This document shows positions 56,530-64,000 of a stretch of DNA of 64,000 nt, piece by piece (the first letter of the stretch is position 1; each line of letters opens with the position of its first letter). The notes beneath the pieces are model-generated. The model did not search any database. It was not told the DNA's origin and saw only the letters and a program-made list of their open reading frames with translations. The stretch is from Beroe forskalii (lineage: Eukaryota > Ctenophora > Nuda > Beroida > Beroidae). The translations under genes were made by a program, and so were the position numbers. The DNA is taken from assembly GCA_011033025.1 (NCBI GenBank), contig WFMF01000087.1, forward strand, positions 372,001 to 436,000, in the 5' to 3' direction.

Positions 56530-56846
56530 TACTTTACTAGGACTGGGTTCAGCTAAGTGATTTAGCTAAGCAGATTTAGCTAAAATGAGTCGAAGATGGC
56601 ATCATTTAATATATGAGAGAACAAATGAGTCGAAAAGATCTTAGAAAACTCTTATTATCTGAGTGGATCCGCTTAGCTAAGCAGATCTGCTTAGCTAAGG
56701 CCTAAGGGGATCCATTTAGCTAAGTGGATCCTCTCAGCTTAGCTTATCTGTTTAGCTTAGGGGATCCACTCAGCTTAGCTGATCTTTTTAGCTAAGTGGA
56801 TCTGCTTAGCTGAATCAGGTAGATAGATAGATAGATAGATAGATAA
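56530..56846. repeat. CTTAGCTAAG-rich palindromic array and (GATA)n tract
   Basis: About fifteen repeats of TTAGCTAAG with GATC between them, followed from 56820 by about six GATA units. This is simple-sequence growth of a palindrome, with no sign of a gene. Confidence 0.7.
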
Positions 56847-57146
56847 GAGACAGTAGGCTTTTAAAGCCTCCATAGTGCCCCAACCCCATGATAAGCTTAA
56901 AGGAGCTTTCCTTCCTCCTTCAGAGCTTTATGGGCCCTTTTCAATGGTGATGCTGCCAAAGAATCTTTGCAGAGACAATTGAGACTCTTGATAGGTAGCT
57001 TCCTTGATGCAATGATGTCAGAGAGTGCCTCTGGATTTGTTATGAGCAGTTCCACAATGAATCTCCACTCGTAGAAGGAAGATTTGCTCGAGCTGCTATC
57101 AGGACCTCCTTGCCAGACTGCACTCATTCCCAAACTTCGTTGTATA

Positions 57147-58480
57147 CTATGTCCCGTTTAAGTTCGTAAATTTCAAGTAATCATTTTCATTCTTAGAAAT
57201 TGACTTATGGACAAATGACTCACGTCAATTCAGAGCAAAATGATGAACATTTATGGTAAATCAACTTCTATAACTGTTGTTATTGACACAAATTGTCCAT
57301 TACATCTCAACTTAAGACGTCAAAAGAGCAAAATTACCCCTTTGCAGTTTCTTGAATCCACTCATATTAGCTCGTTTCAGGAGAGTCATAGAGGTAAACC
57401 GCTATTAATTTCTATTGAAAATGTTTCTATTGAGTGTCAGCCATAGCCAGAAATCAACGGGAGTCAAATGTCGGGAGTAGAGAGGCCATTACATGAAGAT
57501 ATGCTTCCTTACTGCTCTCCTTGGCGAATGCATGCCAATAATGGCTCGATTTTTGAGAGCCATTTGAGGTGTTCTACTAACTTGCATAAACCATGACGAC
57601 TTCAGCATGTGTTTCTACATCACCTGACGCGAAAACCACGACAGATAATCATAGCGAATATGCCCATTTACCTTGTTGTGGCCTGTGGGAGCCATTTTCG
57701 TGGATTGATTAAGGAAAATGAAGATTTTGGGGCTAAAAGCGCCTCAAATCATGACTTCAATTGGTGTAAGCTGACTTCCAAGAGGCTGAACAGTGTCTCT
57801 GTTAAACGTCCGAAAATATTGATGCCAATTCTGGGATATCCTATGACTGTAGAACCATGATTTGTCCGGAAACAAACTTAAGGTAATATGCGCTTTTCTC
57901 TAAGCACGCCCCTACAGGCTGCGAACTAGGCCTTCCTCTGCTTCATTATCAATCAGATTTGAACTTTTGCCTCATGGGCTTCCATCAGAATTCTCTGACG
58001 AACAATCGTGGAAAATTTCAGCTTCAATAAATGATGTTTGGTTGATGTTTTTTGAAGTTACAGGAGCTGGGTTAATTGAAATGAGGTTTGCACACTTTCC
58101 ACCTCAGCTTCTTTGATCGATGATTCCCGTCGTTTCCGCTGTCATGAGCAGTTCCATGGTCACAGAATTTTTCGTTCATGCACTGGAGAGTGCCAAGGGT
58201 AGGTAAAATTTTGGTGTGATTTCCAGGTTGCTTCCTGGATGATCATTGAATATTTCAAAGTGATGACCTCAAATGTACGTTTCAATAACATGTATTTTTC
58301 ACACTTCCAGTCAACGTGAAGAAATATGGACTCAAACTTCTCAAAGCCAAATCAGGCCAAGATATGCCTAAATGTTCATCTATTTGCTCCAATCTAAAGT
58401 ACCATTTAGGGTTTTATCTCTATTGTGGTAGATGCAGTGTGTATTTCAAATTTACGAACTTAAACGGGACACACTATAGA
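57147..58480. mobile_element. 1.3-kb element with TGTCCCGTTTAAGTTCGTAA ends
   Basis: The ends TGTCCCGTTTAAGTTCGTAA-ATTT are inverted copies at the two borders; ACTATA-like text lies on both sides. Several short ORFs occur inside (57240-57446, 57609-57860) but none resembles a transposase, so it is probably non-autonomous. Confidence 0.7.
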
Positions 58481-59175
58481 TTGCTGTATCTTCCTTGTTA
58501 GAAGTCAACTAGTCAACTCAGACTTCCACCTCCTTTCTTAGGTTGTTCATCTTCTTCATTAATCGTTGAGCCGTGGAGATAGTGGTTGTAGGAATACCCC
58601 AAAATCAATCAGGTCTTGAGTCAGGATGTCGAAGGGATCTGAAGCTCCATCAAGGATTGCCAAGATGTTACTGTCTTCCTTGTGATGTGTTGTAGTTTCA
58701 TCAGGAATGAGACTGAGAGGGGGAAGCAGATCTGGTGGAGGGGAAGTGTTGGTAGAGGGACAGGATGGTAGATCACTTGAAGCAGGGGGAGTAGGAGACA
58801 GGAGTGTCAGATGAGAGCTTGGTCTTCAAGTTGGCAGGGCACAGCTTTTGCCTTATCGTAGTGACATCAATGTCATGTTCCATGTACTCTTAAGTATCAA
58901 CAAGGATGCATCCAGTACATTCAGCCAATCAGTCCGATCAGTCCCACTTTGCTTGATCTGGTCTGTATAATCCATCCATATAAACATAAAGAAAATATCA
59001 TACAGATATTTTGCTGTGATTCCTATTTTGATATATTTGTAAAGAAAGGGCAATGATGGACTGATAAATTTGATGATTCATTTATTTATTATTTTGAGGG
59101 AATAAAAATGATGGCATATTGGCATACTGTGATATTCTCTACATTTGTAAATTATGTAAATAATTTTGCCATTAA
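58481..59175. other. Intergenic stretch, no gene recognised
   Basis: AT-rich with a short G-rich tract near 58730-58800. I see no supported feature. Confidence 0.45.
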
Positions 59176-59400
59176 GATAAGATAAGATAAGATAAGATAA
59201 GATAAGATAAGATAAGATAAGATAAGATAAGATAAGATAAGATAAGATAAGATAAGATAAGATAAGATAAGATAAGATAAGATAAGATAAGATAAGATAA
59301 GATAAGATAAGATAAGATAAGATAAGATAAGATAAGATAAGATAAGATAAGATAAGATAAGATAAGATAAGATAAGATAAGATAAGATAAGATAAGATAA
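59176..59400. repeat. Pure (GATAA)45 microsatellite
   Basis: 225 bases, 45 identical GATAA units without one interruption. The open minus-strand frame through it encodes LILSY repeats and is an artefact of the array. Confidence 0.97.
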
Positions 59401-59421
59401 AATTATTATTATTATTAAGTA

Positions 59422-60560
59422 TATTTGAATTAAAAAGAAAACTTTCTTCAAGACATCAATCTGCAAGACTTTTCTCCAACTCCGTACTTGAACTCCAACA
59501 TGATCCCTTTAGGTAATCCAATGTGGAGAGCAGCAGGATCTAAGTGAGTCACACCAAGATAAGTGGTGTGCAGGCATCTTCAGTCCAATACCTACCTCAG
59601 CTTTCGGGGTGTTTAAATTGCGAGAGCTTTTTATGAGGTAGGCCCCCCAGCAGTCACCCCTGGTACCAGGGTATAGCACCGTCAAGTGCAGTGACCACCT
59701 GCCTGAATGAAACTGAAACTTGTGCTCTTTGGTCTTTGAATGTACTCCAAGCATCAAGAAATTAAGCAACATACTTAGTGAAGAGGAGTAGAGGACCAGT
59801 GGATGGATCCGGGTTATTTGTGTCCTTTTACGTTGCACATTAATAAATTAATGAGAAGTGGCATGCATCCTGATCCAATACTCCATCTTGAGAGATGCTT
59901 CTCCTGAAAATCAGGGTTAAAACATATTTGAATTAAAAAGAAAACTTTCTTCAAGACATCAATCTGCAAGACTTTTCTCCAACTCCGTACTTGAACTCCA
60001 ACATGATCCCTTTAGGTAATGCAATGTAGAGTGTTACTTAATTTCTTGATGCTTGGAGTACATACAAAGACCAAAGAGCAAGTTTCAGTTTAATTCAGGC
60101 AGGTGGTCACTGCACTTGACGGTGCTATACCCTGGTACCAGGGGGTGACTGCTGGGTAGCCTACCTCATAAAAAGCTCTCACAATTCAAACACCCTGAAA
60201 GCTGAGGTAGGTATTCGACTGAGGTAGGTATTCGACTGAAGAAGCCTGCACACCACTCATCTTGGTGTGACTCATTTGGATCCTGCTGCTCTCTACATTA
60301 CATTACCTAAAGGGAACATGTTGGAGTTCAAGTACGGAGTTGGAGAAAAGTCTTGCAGATTGATGTCTTGAAGAAAGTTTTCTTTTTAATTCAAATATGT
60401 TTTAACCCTGATTTTCAGGAGAAGTGTCTCTCAAGATGGAGTATTGGATCAGGATGCATGCCACTTCTCATTAATTTATTAATGAGCAACGTAAAAGGAC
60501 ACAAATAACCCGGATCCATCCACCGGTCCTCTACTTCTCTTTACTAAGTGTGTTACTTAA
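59422..60560. mobile_element. Fold-back element of about 1.1 kb
   Basis: 59424-59905 returns in inverted form at about 60024-60540, and the outer 95 bases (AATTAAAAAGAAAACTTTCT onward) appear once more directly at 59930-60020. One arm includes CCCTGGTACCAGGG palindromes. A fragment of the same end lies at about 25750-25795, so this is a dispersed family. The 109-residue ORF in the left arm is unlikely to be a gene. Confidence 0.8.
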
Positions 60561-60654
60561 TTTCTTGATGCTTGGACATCAGACATGGAGTACATACAAA
60601 GACCAAAGAGCAAGTATCAGTTTAATTCCAGCTGGTGGTCACTGCACTTGACAG

Positions 60655-61200
60655 GGGAACCCGCATAGGTGTGTGTAGTTGTACGCGTCGCTTGTCAGAC
60701 CGAAGGCGAAGGGGTCAGACTAGACAACGTCTGACAACGCGCCGCGCGCTTGCCCATTTGTGTTGCCTTAAACCAGTCGGGAATGGGGAAGCTTCCCGAC
60801 GTGAACAGAAGTATAAGTGTTCAGCAAGAACTTTAGACTAGATTCCCTACACTCGCGTAGAATGTAACCCTACCATTGCGCGCGCGCGGGCCGCGGCGTC
60901 GTAGGATGTTACCCTACCCTCACGCGCGGCGTAACGTTCCTAAGCCCGCATAGGTGTGTGTACGCGCCGCGCGAGCCACACAGGGATATAGTTATACGTG
61001 TTTAGCAAGGCGCAACGTTCCACATTTGGACGTCACTTTGCGCTCTCATCCAGTCAGAAGAAATAGACGGGCGCAACGTCCGTCGAGCGCGGCGCAACAT
61101 TGCGCATCTGCCAAATTCGTGGGATGTTACCCTTTGAACATTGAAACACCGAAATTTTATCCCAAATAAATACACCTCCCAAGGTACGTGTTTAGCAACG
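60655..61200. repeat. GC-rich repeat island II
   Basis: Shares CCTAAGCCCGCATAGGTGTG, CACAGGGATATA and CGTGTTTAGCAA with island I at 29 kb, plus the TCAGACGTTGTCTGACC-like hairpin motif. GC- and CpG-rich in AT-rich surroundings. Confidence 0.75.
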
Positions 61201-61292
61201 AGGACTCATAATTCATATGGGCAATGTTGGACCTATGGACTTAAGACCATCGTCAGAATATTGGTAAAAATGTCGATTGTCGGTTTACACCC

Positions 61293-61648
61293 TTACTGTG
61301 CACAACATGAATCAGTTTCCTTGTCTGACGTTGACAGACCCTCTCGCGAAAGTGCTGCGCGCAAATTTCTTGTCAGACGTTGTCTGACCCCTACGCCTTC
61401 GGCGGGCGCGCGCGCGTCCGCCGTCTGTGAAAATTTGAAGCATTTTCATCCGAAAGTGAAGAAAATAACTATTAAATTCTGTTATAGCTTGGTCATTTTT
61501 GGATGAAAATGCTTCAAATTTTCACAGACGCCATGTCCATACAAATTTTGGTATCGATTGGACTTTCACAAATGGTTTTATGAGTGAAATGGTTAAAATT
61601 TGCGCGCAGCACTTTCGGCCCGAAGCTGATTCATGTTGTGCACAGTAA
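61293..61648. mobile_element. Nested inverted-repeat element
   Basis: The outer arms TTACTGTGCACAACATGAAT and their inverse lie at 61293 and 61648. Further in, GAAAGTGCTGCGCGCAAATT pairs with its inverse, and the centre (61419-61530) is a 29-bp perfect stem, GTCTGTGAAAATTTGAAGCA and onward. The arms contain a piece of the GC-rich island family. Confidence 0.8.
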
Positions 61649-63695
61649 TTTTAAACCGTTTTAATTTTACACTGATATCATATACTACGTACGTTGAAAT
61701 TTGCCTGAAAATTGCATTCTTTGACGGTAAATTAAACCAGCACAAAACTATAAATTGGGAAAATTAATTTTGGGTATCGATATTTTAGAGGTATGTGATA
61801 TTTTTTGAAAAATCTCAAACTTTTGTATAGGATTATGTTAAATACGTCTCGTAAGATATGCGCCAGATTCCCAAAGTTCCCGTCAAAAAACAAAAAGAAA
61901 CACATGAGTTCGAACATAATTGGGGTCGATTATAAGTTAGTTTCATCATAGGAATTTATAGTGTAAAGTAAGATTCAATGAATTCAAAACAGCGCACAAA
62001 CAAGATTCAGTGATCACCACTTATTACATTTATAGACTTCAATTCATCAATCCCAAATAATATCGAATGCATTTTTCTATATCTTACTTCTACTGGAATG
62101 GTTAATGTATCAACACATAATTTTAAACATAATGATAACGAACTCAAATTAAAATATTAGGTATAACATAATAATCAATTGGGAATCGGATCATTAAGGT
62201 TTGTATGTAAAAGTACAGCTCTTATGCTGTATAAATATAATTAAAATCGTCCCCTACCACAATGATAAAGTATAGAGAGAGATATGAAATTAGTTTTTTT
62301 GAATATCTTAAAAACATAAAATTTATTCTGTAGTAACAAAATGAAGGTAAGTATCAGCAATTTAATTTTCAGATTTAGAATTGGTCAAAGAGTCGCATCA
62401 ATGTTATTTGACTGAAATAGTATTACTAAATTTAGACGAGAAGTTCTTAATTAACCACTTCTCGGTTCAAATTTTACAAAAATTTCAAGCATTATGGTGA
62501 ATACTTTACATTGTGAAGCATGGGACAAGGCAGGACTACAGGGTAATTTAAAAAGCGATGTTCTTAACAACTCTGTTCTTCCAATTAGCAGTTGCTTCTA
62601 TAACAGGAATAATTATAAAATACTAAAAACCGATGCAGTGGTTTCTGGCTTGAGAGAGGCCCTTCTGTAGCTGGAAGCAACGATTATTAAAGAATGTGTG
62701 GCCGTCAGGTGATTGGTAACGTACAATTTAAAGAAGAAATCAAGTCTGCAATTGGATTTTTATCAATAGATCTGGGAGCGTTCGTCAAGGATTTAATTTT
62801 ATCAATATCTGAATCTCGGGAATGAAATGTTTCGACTCAAAAAGTTGATCATGGTACAGAATATAGCTGAACTGATATAAATACGAGATAAGATCAGCCG
62901 AGATAAGATAAGGGGTACAGGACAATTGGAGTAGAAAATCCAAGGCAGAAAGGAGGCAAGGTCAAGCCAGAAACCGGTTAGATTATGAGAATTCTCCATT
63001 AATTAATGGTTATAATAATAAGAATAACAATATATAATCTTGTTTACCACGTGCTATTGTTGCGTGCTACTGCCCCTGGCTGCGCATTTTAACACTTTTT
63101 GCGCAAAAGAACAGTAGCAGTTGCAGACATGCGACCCAGTGGACCGCATAACACGTGGTATAAGCTCTTCGCTCTAACATTGATCTAACTACTTGTATTT
63201 CATTTCCCGTTAATGGTCGGCAAACAGCTTCCAATGAGTCTGATCAGTGAAATCGTAACACATTGATATGTTTTCTTGGAGATGTTTTGTTCATCAGACT
63301 GGTAGGTTTGCTGCTAGCCAAGTTTCAACGGTCAAGCCATATTTTATCGTTATGCATACTCATCAAAACATGCCCGGGCAAATAGAGAATTAACCGGTTA
63401 GTACTGAGCCGCGCAAATTACGACCAAATATGTACGGAAAATGCGCGGCTCAGGCAAACCAATTTATTGACCGTATTTTGCCGTAGCAACGCATGCGAAT
63501 GCGTGAACTTCATTATCATAAGCGAAATGAGCAACACGTGTGCGGAACATCGATCGGTTATAAGGTAAAAAACGGCAAAAAATGCCACGATCTGTGCAAA
63601 AATTATTTACAAAGGTTTTATTGTTGGAATGTGTTCTAATAGGTCCCATGAAGGTCTCAAAGAGTGTTAAGGTGCTACCTTGAAGGGAAAAAGTC
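61649..63695. other. Intergenic stretch with two small hairpins
   Basis: No supported gene. TACCACGTG at 63045 and its inverse at 63160 enclose a GC-rich hairpin of 116 bases. The other hairpin is listed separately. The rest is AT-rich. Confidence 0.5.
63404..63453. repeat. Hairpin with a perfect 12-bp GC-rich stem
   Basis: CTGAGCCGCGCA and TGCGCGGCTCAG are separated by 26 AT-rich bases. Confidence 0.8.
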
Positions 63696-64000
63696 AGGAG
63701 GCCACGCCCTTTTTCGACCGTGGAAATTTCGAGGGAAAAAATGAAAATTCAGTTTTAATATGATATATGACATGTGGGTACCCTAAACCTATGTTTTTGG
63801 GACGGAGAATCGATTCCAAACACTTTCAAAGTCATATCTACCTTCCTTGACCCAAAACCGGCCACGCCCATTTTTACGCAAGGCATTTTTGAGGTCTAAA
63901 AGCTATTTTCAGATTAATGCGATATATGGCATGTAGGTACTCTAAACCCATGTTTTTGGGACGAGAAATCGATTCCGCACATTATCAAAGTCGTATCTAC
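63696..64000. repeat. 159-bp tandem repeat cut by the window end
   Basis: Two copies: GATATATGACATGTGGGTAC at 63763 and GATATATGGCATGTAGGTAC about 159 bases later, each followed by ATGTTTTTGGGACG and AATCGATTCC, and each preceded by a GGCCACGCCC block. It probably continues to the right. Confidence 0.85.

Noticed and set aside
59152-59466. Minus-strand ORF of LILSY repeats resembling a membrane protein
   Set aside because: It is only the translation of the (GATAA) microsatellite.

Overview
The window reads as animal (metazoan, probably invertebrate) nuclear DNA: AT-rich, gene-poor by bacterial standards, full of short inverted-repeat transposons, and with conserved animal genes split by introns that I could re-join in frame. 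I cannot name the species. Almost every recognisable gene lies on the minus strand.

Layout. 1-4.2 kb: intergenic, with local duplications. 4.2-5.6 kb (+): a small three-exon gene for a predicted secreted 73-residue peptide behind a TATA box. 6.3-9.6 kb: a transposon with about 700-bp inverted repeats, carrying a broken PIF1-type helicase. 12.2 to below 10.3 kb (-): the first three exons of C1QBP (p32), in which minisatellites are made of copies of its own splice junctions. 13-18.4 kb: intergenic. 24.9-18.5 kb (-): an eight-exon mitochondrial-type serine hydroxymethyltransferase (SHMT2-like), whose sixth intron holds an uninterrupted METTL24/FkbM-like methyltransferase ORF on the opposite strand. 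27.9-26.9 kb (-): a single-exon zinc-finger protein. 28-33 kb: MITEs, a tRNA-derived SINE and a GC-rich repeat island. 35.4-34.3 kb (-): LZIC, with its last exon(s) not found. 39.5-36.1 kb (-): a seven-exon Mondo/ChREBP-type bHLH factor of 590 residues. 40.0-46.2 kb: a complete but decayed two-gene PIF/Harbinger transposon with TAA target duplications and two younger MITEs inside it. 50.0-46.7 kb (-): ten-exon CCZ1. 51.8-50.5 kb (-): DAP3/mS29. 54.0-52.4 kb (-): FERRY3 (C12orf4). 54-64 kb: no supported gene, many fold-back elements, a pure 45-copy (GATAA) array and a second GC-rich island.

The most unusual signal concerns introns. First, three separate tandem arrays, in C1QBP intron 1, C1QBP intron 3 and SHMT2 intron 7, consist of repeated copies of an exon-intron junction, including the splice site. 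Two have periods divisible by three (27 and 30 bp), so choosing another copy would lengthen the protein by whole 9- or 10-residue units. A fourth, two-copy junction duplication lies in the Mondo gene. Second, the conserved reading frame of SHMT2 and CCZ1 can be kept at three junctions only, or best, by introns starting GA or GG instead of GT; in each, the first 5-9 bases of the intron are repeated at the start of the next exon, as expected if an intron was inserted with a target duplication.

Functional links: SHMT2, C1QBP and DAP3 are mitochondrial. FERRY3 (Rab5 effector complex) and CCZ1 (Rab7 exchange factor) act in successive steps of endosome maturation, and lie on either side of DAP3.
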